Source: Pteria penguin (lineage: Eukaryota; Mollusca; Bivalvia; Pterioida; Pteriidae). From it: a stretch of 64,000 nt of DNA. Below are positions 12,901 through 25,890 of the stretch, piece by piece (position 1 is the stretch's first letter; every line of letters begins with the position of its first letter). A program made the position numbers and the translations under genes. The stretch lies in assembly GCA_035048485.1 (NCBI GenBank), contig CM068583.1, positions 31,299,005 to 31,363,004 on the forward strand, in the 5' to 3' direction. The notes under the pieces are model-generated. The model did not search any database. It was not told where the DNA came from and was given only the letters and a program-made list of their open reading frames with translations.

Positions 12901-15900
12901 AAGACCTATAGTCTTTTTGATGATCTAAATGTCATATTGTCTATTAAGAAGACGTTTGACTATTTTATTACATGATAAAATAACGTTATCGGAGCCTTTT
13001 ACTTTCCTTAGTTTATAGGATGGGAAATCCCATTGGATACATACTGTTGAAAAGAAATATTTCCAAATTTAGATAGAAGTTCTGAATAAGATCTGAAGTA
13101 TTTGCCGAATGTTTTTCTTAGCTTGTGATATCTGTAACCCTGAGTTAAAAGTTTAGTAGTAATTTGTAAATTTCGTTTATGAAAGTCCAAAACCGGAGAG
13201 TGAAAAAAGTAAAAAAAAAAAAAAAAAGAAAAGACAGGCGTTACATGTTTATATGATAAGAATAGAAGGCCTGTCGGTTTTTGTCTTGAATCAATGACTG
13301 GAAGTGCTCGTTAGTGACTAGGGCATATAAAATCATTAAAACGCATTCAATACAACTAATATAACAGACGCCGGACAAAGTAAGACCTACATATCTTGTT
13401 GCTAAGAAAGTGACATAGTAAAGTAAGACGAAGTACGAAAGAGATGCAAGTGAACATCTCTCAATAACGATATGGTAGTAGAAGCAACAATGGGACAGAT
13501 GACTTTTATGAACTATCGGCGTTAACAGCAAACAAATAAAACGTTCAGTAATAAATGATGTCGCCGTCCAATACACATACTTACTGTAAAAGGATTTATC
13601 GATGGAAACAGATGAGACTAGAAGCATACAAATGAAGATTTTATTTGGGATAATCACTGTAGACTGGATCGTCTATGAGATAACTTATATAACTTTCTAT
13701 ACCCTACACTCCATACGTTATCAGACTCTTTCATTATTGTGTCATGTATGGTGATGTTACTCCCTCGACAGATGCCCAAGTACACGAAAACCGTCTGAAG
13801 AAAAACCAATCACATTGGAAACTAACATATCGCCATGTTGTTTCCGGCCCTTCGGAAACCGCGAACATTCCTTAAAGTATTTGATTTCTCGGGAGAATTT
13901 CGGAGTTTTCGGAATTCAGAAGATGAATACCTCGTTTTTCAATTAAGAGATTCCCGATTGTGATTCTATCAATGATTGCCTTTTTATTGTTAAGCGTGAT
14001 TGAAATATAAATAACAAAATTGAGTTCTTTGCTATGTCTAAATTGTGTGTTTTGTCCATTCTTGAAATGATCCATTTTGCATGGATTATTAATGGTGTAT
14101 TTCCAATGTATTAAGTAGAACATAACTCATAATTCCCAGTTACGTATGATCGATCTGACAATGAAGGCAGCGATGCTATCACCTTAAGCAAGTATTAAAT
14201 CAAACGCACGAGGAATTCTTCAATAATTTAAATAAATTTGATGTGTGTTCATATTGTTTCCTTAGAGAAACACCTTTGATAGATGTTTTTAACTAACAGA
14301 ATTATCTTTGATAGAATTTCTGCTACCGTTGTATTACACATCGTATCGGTGAAATCCACATGTACATTTATTAACCTTTTCAATATTTTCAGATAATAAC
14401 AAAGATGGTTTCATCGGATGGGAAGACTTTGAGCTCGCCAAAGAAGTAATATTTTTAACGACTTTAATAATTTTTCTCGAAATAAAATATCGATTATAAT
14501 AAATAGTGTGCAGCATCAATGAATGTAAAAAATCAAACATAAACGATAAAAGGATTGTGCAGATTTGAATATCAGAACGCAAGACAATGGAGATATTAAA
14601 TTTTGTTGTGTATTTGCTGTAAAATTATACTTCTCTATTAAATATCTTAAGGTGCTTTTGTTTTATATGTTCACGTTCTATCTTTTGCTTTTGGATATAT
14701 GTCTTTCAGTGACACATTCTCATAATGAACACTCATCCTCTGTTGTTAACCTTATAAAGACCTATTGATTCCTTGCTAATATGATAACGATACATGGTAA
14801 TGTAGAGCAATAAGCTGTAAATCGATGACAGTAAACAATTATATTTAACTATAACGTAAATATAATTTGTAAGCTATTCCAGACCTCGGGTTTTAAGTGT
14901 ATTTATATTCTGGAACATATTCAAAGTTTTGCTGTTTATACTTACTCAGAAAATATGCAGCAATTTAAAATGGACGAAGGGCGGGGAGCAATACCTCAAG
15001 GCAGAGGACACACTTCGTCTGATTTGGGAGGGACTCAAATCCTATGCAGATGAAAATAAGGTAGGTGCGCCGATATTTCTCTTTTTCTAAACTTTAAAAA
15101 CTCCTGCCTTTTAGTTACATTATGTTGACATTTTTCTTTAAAAAATATGTGGAGGAAATAATAGAAATAATTAAAAAATCAATACGTATTAAGTATTAAG
15201 TACATGTATTTTAAGTTCGTTGTCTACATTTTTGTAATACAGGATGACAAGGTATCGCAAGATGAATGGCTGAAGATGTGGGAAGACTGCATACGCTCTG
15301 TGAGAAGCGGGAAAGAATTTCCCGAGTGGCAACAAAAATTTATGAAATTCATGTTTGAAGTCAATGATACGTCAGGTACAATGTCTTATTTACCCAAGTT
15401 CTTAAATCTGAGTAATGAAAATTGACCCCTAATAGTTAGATGAGCATTTTAAATATTGAATATTAAATGGATAAATAAGGATATAACAAATGTATAACGT
15501 ACATACTTTGTATACTTGTCTGTATTTTGTGTGTACTATTTCAAAGAATGTTTTCGGTATATCACTGGTGTTTCTCTACCCCATCCTATCCGTTTGCGAG
15601 TCTTAATGCGGTTATTTGTGTATTTCATCTTAGTGGTATGAATTGTATTTTGTAAAATACGAAAATAACTGATGTCACATGACCATGGCGCTAACAACAA
15701 TCTACCACAGTGGACATTCACGGACCCCTGAAGTTCAGAGGTGAGACCAGGTGCCCGGGAGGAGTGAGTGTCTCCTGTTTGGCTAGCCCTGACATACAGA
15801 CGAAACAATGTAATTCTGCACTCTATATATACATGGATGTGAACAAACACTGTGTAGAAAGATTCACAGCCACATAACATCAGGAAAAAGAAACAATCTT

Positions 15901-18900
15901 TTGGTGGCATTCTTGGTTTTAACAAATTTCATAGTGGTCTACCGGCTTTTATGGAAGGTCAACCCCATCATCTTACATCACATTTCCTTCCAAGGTAGAA
16001 AGTAGAACATAATGGGAGGCACACAGGATGATCTACTGTGATATTTCTCGTTAAATCCTATAGAGAATTGATTTCCAGTAACCGTGTAAGGGAGCACGTT
16101 TTAATAGGTTGTTGTAACTTTTCCCTTCAGTGTAGGAATAAGTCTTCGTTCAAAATTGAGAGAATGATCTTTAACTGGTATTTAAGATCTAAAGGATGCT
16201 TTGTATGACCCATTGTCTTGAGACAGTGTTTATTAACTTGTCCCATAGTCTGCGCTTAATGCATTTATCCAGAAATATCTTTTAATAGCAAAAACTATTG
16301 CATGAGAGGTTTAGCAGGGGTCGGAGTTACACTCAAAGGATGAGGCAGTAAATACCGAAATCCCGTGTCACGGTAGGTTTGGCACGTAAAAAATCCCTCT
16401 CTGTTTCGGATGGGCCCGTGGAAAAGATCTAAATTTCTGTGCATTGCATCAAGCAGATGCTGTCACCATAAAAATGAAATAATTACTATATGACGTAAAA
16501 CAAAAATAAAATCCTTTGTGAGAGGCAATACACCGATCCACTTTTCAGCATAGAATTAGAAAGCGAGCGATGTTTAGCAGACTTTTGATTGTTATGCTTA
16601 TGACGTCATAAGCAAATGTCCAACTTGTCCAAACTTGCGTGACGTCATCACAGTCGTATTTTGCGCTAATGTGCTTGACATTCGACGAAAGTGGATCAGT
16701 GTATTGATTGTGGATATCATATAATATACAATGACATTATAACTTACATTTCGTCTTAACTGCCGATCACAAACGTTATCATCCTCCAGTATGCTTATCC
16801 ATGTTAAAATCTATTTTTCTATATTTTACCTCTCCCGTGCATTATTGTCTAATAATCTTTAGGGGAAAAATAAAGATTGATTTTGGTTAATATGATGATT
16901 CTTATTCCAGGTGACGATATGATCGACCTAAAAGAATACATCACGGTCTGGAACGAACTCTACGAAATAGATAATACCGAATGTAAAACTGCCTTCTCCA
17001 AGATATCAGAGGTGTCTATCTACTTCACTATCATATTAAGAATGTATGACTGAAGTGTTTTCCATTTACTCCAAAGTAAACAGTCAACTAAAGGCATTAT
17101 GCCTCACCAAGTTGATGTTGTTGTTGTCATTGTTGATGTTGTTGTTGTTGTGTGTATGTGGATGTTCGTGTGTATGCACCCTTTGCATATTAAGGGGTGC
17201 TTGTGTGTGTGGACACTTTAAAGTCCACGGAGCAAATTATTATACAAAAATTATTTGTACACGGCAAAATTGTTAATGATAATCCGTATAATATAATTCA
17301 AAACAGGAATAATTCGGTTTCACATTTTAATTTCTAACAATAAATTTATTTCAAAACATAAATTTAACATAACAACGAAACCCGAAGAATAAATCATGTT
17401 AGAGCATTCCCATAAGTGGTTGCGTCTAAGGAACCTAACCAACCAATGGAGTATAAGATAAAACCGATGGCTAATCACATTTGCTGTCTTATACAAAATC
17501 AAATTATTTCAAAATATAAGAAGCTTATCTTGTTTACTTTTTCGCGATGATCTATAAAAGCTTTTCCACTTTGTATGTAATGATATTTACTCGCTTATTT
17601 CTGAAATTATTTTTGACATATGTTGCATCGTGTCATGAATGATGTCAAAGATCTTCCATGCAATGGGACGTCTTTTCGAAAATTACAATTCCAAACAAAG
17701 CTTATATTGCAATCTCAGCAAATATCCAGATACATATATTCTTGGTCATTGTGTGTTTTCAACAGTGACAAATGACTGTAAACTGCTTCTCTACATTGAA
17801 TAAGACACAAAGGGGGCTAAAAAGAAAACCGAAAGTACCTCTTATAAGATGCTTTTAATATCATTGTGATACATTCGATTTGTCAATTTATGCAGGCGGC
17901 CTTAAGAATTTTGTCGAATGAGGGTATTGTCTTAAGACTATGTCACCGTTTGGTACACCCATTGACGACCTTGACCGAAAAACAACAACATTTGTAGGAT
18001 GTCCTTGAGTTATTCGTCCCTACGAAGGTTTATCTAAGTCCCCAAGGATTATGCAGTAGTCGAAAATGTGAAATTTAACTCTGGACGGACGACAGAAACG
18101 CTAAACTATTCACCAACATCATCATCATTATCATTGTCGTCAGCGGCGTCGTCGTCATCATCATGACCATAATTTCAAAAACATTTATCATCGTCATCAT
18201 CATCGTATAAAATATCTTTCTTAGTTCAGGGGCCAGTGGGACCTCCATGTAACCCCCCCCCCCCGCTCTTGCGGACTATTTCTCATTGGTGCCAAAATGT
18301 TCATTGGGGTCTGCTGAATGGATTTTTAAAATGTTCCAATAAAAGACTCATTAAGAGTAGGTGTTTTTCGACTGTTTCCGTGGCAAGCCCTAAATCAAAA
18401 TGATGCATAATGGAAACTGGCCATAGTTTGGCCGATAGTAGAGGTGGACATGCATGAATGCTACCATAATGACAGGGAAACTTTGCCCTATTGATTAAAG
18501 TATCCATATGTAAATATACTCATTTGCATATTTATGAATATCAATAATATGCATTCAAAATGCAAGAAATTTATTTAAAAGTATCAAATATTGCTTTTAT
18601 TCTTGATTAATCATAGCAATTAATATCCAAACCGACTCATGGTAAACTTAAAATTACATCAAATCGCAATGTTGTTGATTGATTGAATCTACGATTAATT
18701 TGACGTCATTTGTATGATAATTAATATTTACAAGTAAACTTAGAGAATCTGTTAATGTATGTACAGTTTTCATCCCCATTACCCAATCATGTAGAGTATA
18801 TCCTCATTATCTGTAAATTCATCCTCTTGATCCTGCTTGAGAGGATTTGATCCATCAAATATGCCAATTGGGAGGGGAAAGGGGGGGGGGGGCTAGTAAG

Positions 18901-21125
18901 TCTCTTGAAATCTACATTTGTTCAATTAGACTATTTACATATGTCAATCCATGGTTCTCAGAATGAGTTGGAATATGTGGTTCTGCATTGTGAGAAAGAT
19001 TCCAGATTGTAACTTGTAGTTTACTATCTCTATATGCTGTAGTTAACACTTCTTACAGGGTGACTTGCTTCCTAGAAGGATATTTCTTAGTGCGCCAGTA
19101 GGTTTATCTTTACAATTTTCCTTTATTTTGAAAGTCTGAGATCATCCACGGAATTAAACCCGTAATTGCGATACATATTGAGTTATAAGCTCAACGGCTA
19201 TGCATCAACGATCCCCTACGATGGCAAGACTTGATGCACGCTTTCTGTGGTGGTTGTGGTAGCGATACAACTAGAGCTGTCAAAGGAAGAGGTCATGTTA
19301 CTCTCATCATGACCCTTGAGAAAAGACCAAGATATGCAGGCAAGTGCTGCTCAACATTCTGATGTATATACATATCAGGTATTTCTGTTAGGCTAAGACG
19401 CTTTCTGAGATTCCCAGCATAACTGTCAAAGGGGGCGTTGATGTCTTTAAATCTATCCATGTTATACGAAAATATAAAAAATATATAACTGTCTAGTGAT
19501 ATAATCTTTAGGGTATTGTAACCTTGCTCCTTCCCATACGAGCTGTAAAGAATAACTCTGATGTCTGTTCTTTTCGTGGGATGATTTTAAAGCATTTACA
19601 TGTACTCTTGTTTTATGGGTTGTGATTCCATCCTGTGATGTGAATTGGGAATTGGAAATTTTCGCCTTCACAAATCAACACAACTTCCTTCCCTCTAGTA
19701 TTTTTAAACATAAGAATTATTCTCCCAAGTTTTGTAAAGTATGTGAAAAAGTTGATTTTTATTGTAATCAGTGAACAAAAAAGGTTTCCAGACAGATGGT
19801 TTCTTGATATTTTCGCCTTGAATGAAAGATTTTCTCTAATATTTGTTTAAATGCTCTGAGCAGCTCTCGTATTGAGTGGAATAAGGCATTTCCGTCTTCT
19901 ATCACCAGTAAGTTTCCATCTTATTCCGGGGGATTTGCAAATTCTATTCAAAATCTGTTTAAATATGGTTTACGTGAAAGAACTAATAATTGCATTGCAG
20001 TATTTCTTTGTTCAATGAATTTATTTTTGGATGATCACACTCTTTCGACCAAGGCTTCCAATCTATATCACAGGATGGAATCACAACTCAACCCCCCCCC
20101 AAAAAAAACCCCAACAGTAGATACTTTAAAATCATCTCAAGAAGAAACAGGTACTAGAGTTATAATCCTTTACAGCTTGCATGGAAAGGAGCGAGACTAC
20201 AAGACCCTAAATATTCTATCACCAGACAGTGATATATTCTTTATAGAGATTCGAAGAAGTCCTCCAAAGGGAAGTCCGGCACATAAAAAGTAAAGGAACA
20301 CAAACACTCTGTATTGCAAATTTCGGCCTCACGACCTTTATCAAGCAATGTAAGAGATGACAAATACAAATTGCGATTTGATGTAATTTTAAGTTTACCG
20401 TGAGTCGTTTTGGATATTTAAATATATTAATTGCTAAGATTAATCATGAATAAAACCAATATTTGATACTCTAAGGAAATTTCATTTTAAATGCCTATCA
20501 TTAATATTCATGAATATGCAAATGAGTTAATTAACATATTGATACTGTAATCACTAGAGCAAAGTTTCCCCGTCATTTTGGTACCATGTCCACATGTCTA
20601 CCTCTACTATCGGCCAGTATTCATCATTTTCATTTAGGAGTTGCCATGGACACAATCGAAAAACACTTACCCTAAATGAGTTTTTATGGGAACATTTAAA
20701 AAAATTCATTCAGCAGACCCCAAGGAACATTTAGTACCAATGAGAAATAATCCGCAAGGGGGTGCATGGTGGGTCCCATTGGCCCCGAACTAATTATTTT
20801 TTCAGTGTGTTATATTATTTTGACATAAGTAATAAGTATTAACTGACCTCTTTTCTCTAGCAAATGAAAATCAAGTTAAAGAGAAAAAAATCTGTGCTCT
20901 ACCTTAATAGACTCCATAACTTCCGTTAACAAAATTAATGAGTAAAAAGAGTTCTCATATCACGAAAAACGAAACCATACATTTGTTCAATTTTCTATAC
21001 ATTTTTACTTTCAGGGTAAGAATATTTCTAGAAGCGAGTACGAGAAACTTTGGATGGACTACTTCCTTAGCAATGATACTTCCGCTAAAGGGAACTATCT
21101 CTTTGGAGTACCTGAATTCATATAA
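9987..21125 (+). CDS. Calexcitin / sarcoplasmic calcium-binding EF-hand protein
   Basis: Six coding exons: 9987-10053, 14393-14445, 14950-15060, 15243-15375, 16911-17011 and 21015-21125. All are bounded by AG and GT with matching phases, giving 191 residues, the length I recall for squid calexcitin. The product begins MAEGKLSEFQKNKILRVF. EF-loop 1 is DNNKDGFIGWED (23-34, Asp at position 12). Loop 2 is DENKDDKVSQDE (74-85). Loop 3 is DTSGDDMIDLKE (119-130). The fourth EF region (GKNISRSEYEKLW) lacks a calcium loop, as in the squid protein. The C-terminal block AKGNYLFG also matches. Family members are cytosolic Ca2+ sensors or buffers, and squid calexcitin is reported to modulate K+ channels in neurons. 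The start exon has a good upstream acceptor (AG at 9974-9975), so an untranslated first exon lies further 5'. The donor of exon 5 (GTGTCT) is weak. Introns 1 and 5 exceed 4 kb, and intron 5 holds a large inverted repeat. Confidence 0.92.
12327..13194 (-). mobile_element. Penelope-like element copy, truncated
   Basis: Nearly identical to 2908-4000 apart from small indels. It lacks the SINE and the RT-core region. It stops abruptly at GAAAGTCCAAAAC and is followed by an A-rich tract (13212-13227). On the minus strand it retains the thumb-like fragment LLTQGYRYHKLRK. High similarity to the first copy suggests recent transposition or duplication. It sits in intron 1 of the calexcitin gene. Confidence 0.8.
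15680..15790 (-). repeat. Dispersed repeat C fragment
   Basis: The segment with GGTGAGACCAGGTGCCCGGG followed by AGGAGT is the reverse complement of the core of the repeat seen at 53640, 57640 and 63615. Only the core is recognisable, so the limits are approximate. It lies in intron 4 of the calexcitin gene. Confidence 0.5.
16337..16512 (+). mobile_element. SINE family B, 5'-truncated
   Basis: Carries the body of family B: GATGAGGCAGTAAATACCGA, ATCCCGTGTCACGGTAGG, a CTGTTTCGGATGGG block, CAGATGCTGTCACCAT and a terminal GACGTAAAACAAAAATAAAA. The tRNA-like head present in the copy at 42396 is missing. Located in intron 4 of the calexcitin gene. Confidence 0.75.
18224..20790. repeat. Long imperfect inverted repeat (two opposed element copies)
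   Basis: The outer arms 18224-18671 and 20370-20790 are reverse complements along their length. Examples are TTTCTCATTGGTGCCAAAAT in the left arm against ATTTTGGTACC... and ATTTAGTACCAATGAGAAAT in the right, and the ends around ACATCAAATCGCAA. A second block, about 19480-19650, is the reverse complement of about 20055-20250. Block order is mirror-symmetric, so two copies of one repeat lie tail to tail. The left copy has about 780 bp between its blocks and the right about 120 bp. The whole structure lies in intron 5 of the calexcitin gene. The element class was not recognised. Confidence 0.8.
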
Positions 21126-21342
21126 CTTGGATGGGAACATGTCTATGCCTTTGTCGTGAAGCATTTCGTATGAAAATGGAAACGTCAGAGTGACAGAGTA
21201 ATCTTATATCAGAAAGAGTGTATGTAAAACTACACATACTGCTGTCTACGAAATACATTAGGAGTTTATCAAATATTTCATTTAACAAGAACAGTGCATT
21301 TCCCCTTAAATTTACTGTGTTCTTTTGCTGTAAAAATTACGA

Positions 21343-21348
21343 AATAAA
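21343..21348 (+). other. Polyadenylation signal for calexcitin gene
   Basis: AATAAA lies 218 bp after the calexcitin stop codon, a plausible 3' UTR length. A further AATAAA lies near 21846. Confidence 0.5.
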
Positions 21349-21470
21349 AGTGGAAAAAATATTAACGACGTAATTCGATGTAAGCATAACGATGACCTTT
21401 TTGCTTGTACAATATGTAATTTTGTTGCTAAATTACAGCTAATGACCGATTATTTTTTCTTTTACATCAT

Positions 21471-21651
21471 GCGCGGATCAAGAGGAGTGGACCAGGGGTC
21501 TGGACCCACCCTGAGATTCGGCGAAAAATACTTTTCTTGTTATTTTTCGATATAAAATAAGTAATTTTACACATAAAACATAGATATAACTCCTCTCAGA
21601 AAATTCATTGGGGGATGGACCCCTTCTCGACAAAATTTCTGGATCCGCGCT
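21471..21651. mobile_element. MITE-like element with GCGCGGATC termini
   Basis: About 180 bp bounded by GCGCGGATCAAGAG and the reverse complement of AGCGCGGATCCAG. There is no coding content. A clear target duplication was not found, so the exact ends are uncertain. The termini resemble those of the element at 60865. Confidence 0.5.
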
Positions 21652-22279
21652 TGACATGCATTTCTGACTCAGACCTAGTTAATTATACACAAGGAATCAA
21701 CGTTCCTTAATTATAGTAGGTTATGACACATAGACGATATTTCTTCAGCAGCTAGTGCTGAAAGCGAATAGTCGATTGATGTTGTATCTATTTTTAACAT
21801 TTGTACTTTATACCTTTCTTACCTCTGTATCAATCAATTAAATACAATAAATTTAATTTTCGTCTTATGTTATACTTCTTTGTAAATATGTATACTTTAT
21901 AAGTTGTAGTTTGAATGCAATATCTTATAATTCGTCAATCGGATCACCCCGCCCATATCCGTTGCACACTTGAATATAAGACTCGGAGGTAAGTAGTAGA
22001 TATTTTAATCATATGACCACAACACTTCTGATACTTTTGAATATAGACTCGAAGATAAGTAGTACATATTTTAATCACATGACCAAAAATGCCTCATACT
22101 TCTTGAGTTGCATGTGGTGAAATAAAATCTACTACATATATTTTCAATGCTGCACAAGGCCAAAAATCAAATGATAATGGTGAAAATAAATAATATCAAA
22201 CCGCATTTTGTCATTGTTTACTGCTTACAAGAGATTTATTTCATTATTCCTTATTTTATCCTCTTCCGTTTAATTGTTC

Positions 22280-22765
22280 GGAGCTCAGTGGATGAAATGC
22301 TCTGTTCTTGACCAAGAGATCCCGGGTTCAACTCCCGTCGTGTGCATACCGCGGGGTCCGTGGCCATAAACTGAGAAAATGCTCGAGTCATAATTTCAAA
22401 TTCCTTTGTTTAACAACGAATTAATAACTGGGATTTGGATTTTACTCACTTTTATTCTATCCATAAATAGCATTAAACCATTTGGCATGACAATTTATTT
22501 GAACGCTTGATAATGGAATAAATTAAAATGAAATAATTGACTTAAGTATTTTCTCAGTTTATGGCCACGGACCCCGGGCCGGTGTTCTGTATTTCGGATG
22601 TGAGTAAAAACCCGAGGTCCCGTGTCACTGTAGGCGTGGCACGTAAAAGACCTTTCACTGCTTCGGTGTATCTGTTGCAAATATATGAATTTCTATGTAA
22701 TGCATCAGGCAGATGCCGTCACCGTATACGTGAAATAATCGTCGCATAAAACAATAATCAATCTA
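22280..22765 (+). mobile_element. SINE family B copy interrupted by a MITE
   Basis: The tRNA-like head (box B GGTTCAACTCC near 22325) runs to GTGTGCATACC at 22350. The body resumes at about 22577 with GCCGGTGTTCTGTATTTCGG, continues through GTCCCGTGTCACTGTAGG and CAGATGCCGTCACCGTATAC, and ends in a run of AATCTATC units. The intervening 22353-22575 is a separate inverted-repeat element. Confidence 0.8.
22353..22575. mobile_element. MITE with 28-bp terminal inverted repeats
   Basis: The ends are perfect inverted repeats: the left begins GGGGTCCGTGGCCATAAACT (22353-22380) and the right is its reverse complement (22548-22575). The interior is AT-rich and noncoding. It splits a family B SINE, so it inserted after the SINE did. 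The flanks (ACCG on the left, GGCCGG on the right) do not give an unambiguous target duplication. Confidence 0.8.
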
Positions 22766-23362
22766 TCTATCTATAATTCTCAAATCGGGCATTATCAGTA
22801 CCAGAGACATAAACTTCTTTGTCGCCACGTATATCTCCGAGTCTTATGTTCAACTGTGCAACAGAAATGGGCGAAGTGCAACATTAATAATATGTTTGTC
22901 CATAATAACACCACACTCTATACATCATCTATACCAATGTAAGACCCCTATGTCTTTGTTTAAAGTACAGCCTGTCGCAATATTTGGTCTCATCAACACA
23001 CATATTGGTCCTTTATAGAGGCGTTTTACTACAATCCCAACAGTATGCATACATCTCATGTATAATCAAATGAAAGTAAAAAGGTCTGAATACATTTTGT
23101 TTCCATTTATTATTACATATTTTGTTTGTACACTCTATATAAATGTATAAGAAGAAAGAAAGCAGGAAGATAAGTAAGAAAACGAGATATGTATTGATTG
23201 CAATTGGTAACACTTCAAACAAAAATTCAACAAAAATGTACATTGCCTACAACTTTCTCACAATAAATATGAAGAATATTTACAAATATTTGATATTCAT
23301 GTCAACACACATATATAAGGAGTATATAAAGGCCATTCCCGTACTAGTGTAAAATGAACATA

Positions 23363-23368
23363 TTTATT
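23363..23368 (-). other. Polyadenylation signal for minus-strand CDC25
   Basis: TTTATT on the plus strand reads AATAAA on the minus strand, about 250 bp past the stop codon of the gene at 23617-26758. Confidence 0.45.
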
Positions 23369-23616
23369 CCATGTGATGTGGTATCATGAAGCTCAAAACA
23401 CACCTTCAATACGCTTAAAATTGTCGTTCGAAATGTTGGACAAAACAAAGAGGCACTTATGATATAAGATCCTCAGTCTACTACAGTCAGCTCAATGTGT
23501 TATTTAAACCATTTCTGACATAAAAGGAGAATAATCAGGTATTTCTATGTAGTAAGGTGGCAAAATTATAAATATTGCAAACATATAGCACTATAGTTTT
23601 AATATGGATCAATATC

Positions 23617-25797
23617 TTAAAATGAAAGACGTTGTGCCAATGGACGCCTTTTGTTTCCTTCAACCCAAGACTTAGATTTGGCACGGAAGTGACGTAAATC
23701 TGATGAGTGTTCCTTGTGCAACATCGGTGTATATCCGCATGGAGAACAGAACATCTAGAAGAAGAAATATAAGAATATATTTATGATAAAGTATGGGATT
23801 GGTAAGGGAACACATCAAAAGGCAGATTATTACATTATTTCTGAACATCTCAAAGTGCTACAAACATACATCAGAATCACACAATTTTCATTCACAAAGT
23901 GATACAGGTGGATTATACTCATCTGATAGAATCAAAGGATTGCTTCTCATAAATGCATGTATAATGATATGTAGTTTACCTTTTGGAGTTCATAGAATGA
24001 TTTATATCCATTGTGCATGAGGTATATTTCGGGATAGTTGAGGTGAGGATAGTTTTCTTTGTTTATGTCGCGATCTACCTTCCTCAGGTGTCTGTACCTA
24101 TAAAGATCATGTATAAGATATGTTAATCAAGGATAACATCAACATGATAAAAGACATGTCAAATGTTAGTATTAGCATACAAATATTAGTCTTTGTGGTT
24201 TACTTCTAATACAAGAGTACATGTACATCTTTTATATGGAGGCTGTTTGTATTTATTGATATATGAATCCTAAATACTTAGAGAAAATTACCCCAAATCA
24301 TTACATTGCTCAAATGTTAGACTTATTTCTTTATAGTAAATGACATTTTATGAAGGTAGTTGGACTTTATTTTTTTCTTGTGTTTAACTTCAAAATCTTT
24401 AAAACCAAAGCTTACATTTTTGGTCCTCTCTCTGACGAAAATTCGCAGTAGAATATCAAAATATTTCTTTTCCCATTCAAAGCGTTGACATTTGTCTCTT
24501 GAAGTAGCGTCTCAACTTTCTCTTTTGTGAAAAGGTTGATTGCACCCTGTAAGTATTGGATTTTATTTTAATAAACGACGTTTCTAAAAATGCATTCCAT
24601 GTTTATAAAAAATCTTTAATAGCCAATATTTTAAGGCGTAGTAACACAAAGATTTGCATGGTTTTTTTTCTATTTTATTATGTTCTTATATTAGTTTTAA
24701 AATATATCATATATTTGACTTCTTTGGATAATTTAAAAGCAAAACTATAATAATGTTTACATATAGACACCAACCTCCACGTGACCGCCCTCGAATTCAT
24801 ACGGGTATCTACAATCAATCAGTCGGTAGCTCGCAACTTCGTCATCATATTTGCCGAGTAAAAGGTCTCTAACCTAAAACAGACAGAAAAAAAACCCCAT
24901 CTGTATAATGGCCATAATAAAGTCAGTGGTTAAAGCTCTATAAAGATTATGTTTGTTAATTGTATATACATTTGTATATAAATACCAAGTCTAAATAAAA
25001 TTTACTTACTTCCAATGACATCATTCATATCAAAAAGTTTACATTGAGATCTATTAAGTAAAAAATTTCGGAAGCAATTCTGAATACTTACTGTGTCGTT
25101 TGTAATGGTTTTTAAGTCTCCATGTTTTCCATGAATTGTGGGTAGACAACATGATCGACTTCCGTCGCCAATTAGATTTTCCTCCGTAGCAAGACGGTGT
25201 ACAATATTTTTCATAATCAGTTCTCCCTTCTTCGACAATGGTTCATCCTGAATGAAAAACGTTCGTGATTACACACAATGTTATGCATGTGTAAACATAT
25301 GTAAACAAAGGGAGTGTTCGATAGTTATACCAGAAACAAATAACATGGAGAGCTTGATTATCTAGACAACTGATCCATAATGCTTTCAACATGGGTGTAT
25401 TTCACAAATACAGTATGGAAAAAATGTGTTAGAATGACAGGGAGAGTTTGATAAACTATAGATAAACATTTGAAAAATAAGTGTTTTAGTTATTAGTAAA
25501 TCAAAATGGTACAGCTAAATATCTATAAGAGTACTTACACCAAAGGAGAGAGATTTCTTCATGAATCGTCTAGCAGATCCGTCTGGAGTTTTCTGACGTT
25601 TATAACATGGTTCGTCATCGTCTGCATCTAGATGGCGCTTCTGAGTTGGGAATAGAGATCGTCGGGTAGAAAAATCGTGCCTTGCGAACTTAGCAAATTG
25701 TCGACTAAGCTGCAAAAGAAAGGGAGGGACAGAAATTAAATATTGATATAACTGTTGTGTACCAAAACCAAAAAACTATAATATGAAATATTTTCTT

Positions 25798-25890
<93 letters not shown>

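Noticed and set aside
15536..15925. 129-codon minus-strand frame
   Set aside because: It lies within a calexcitin intron and includes a piece of dispersed repeat C; there is no domain.
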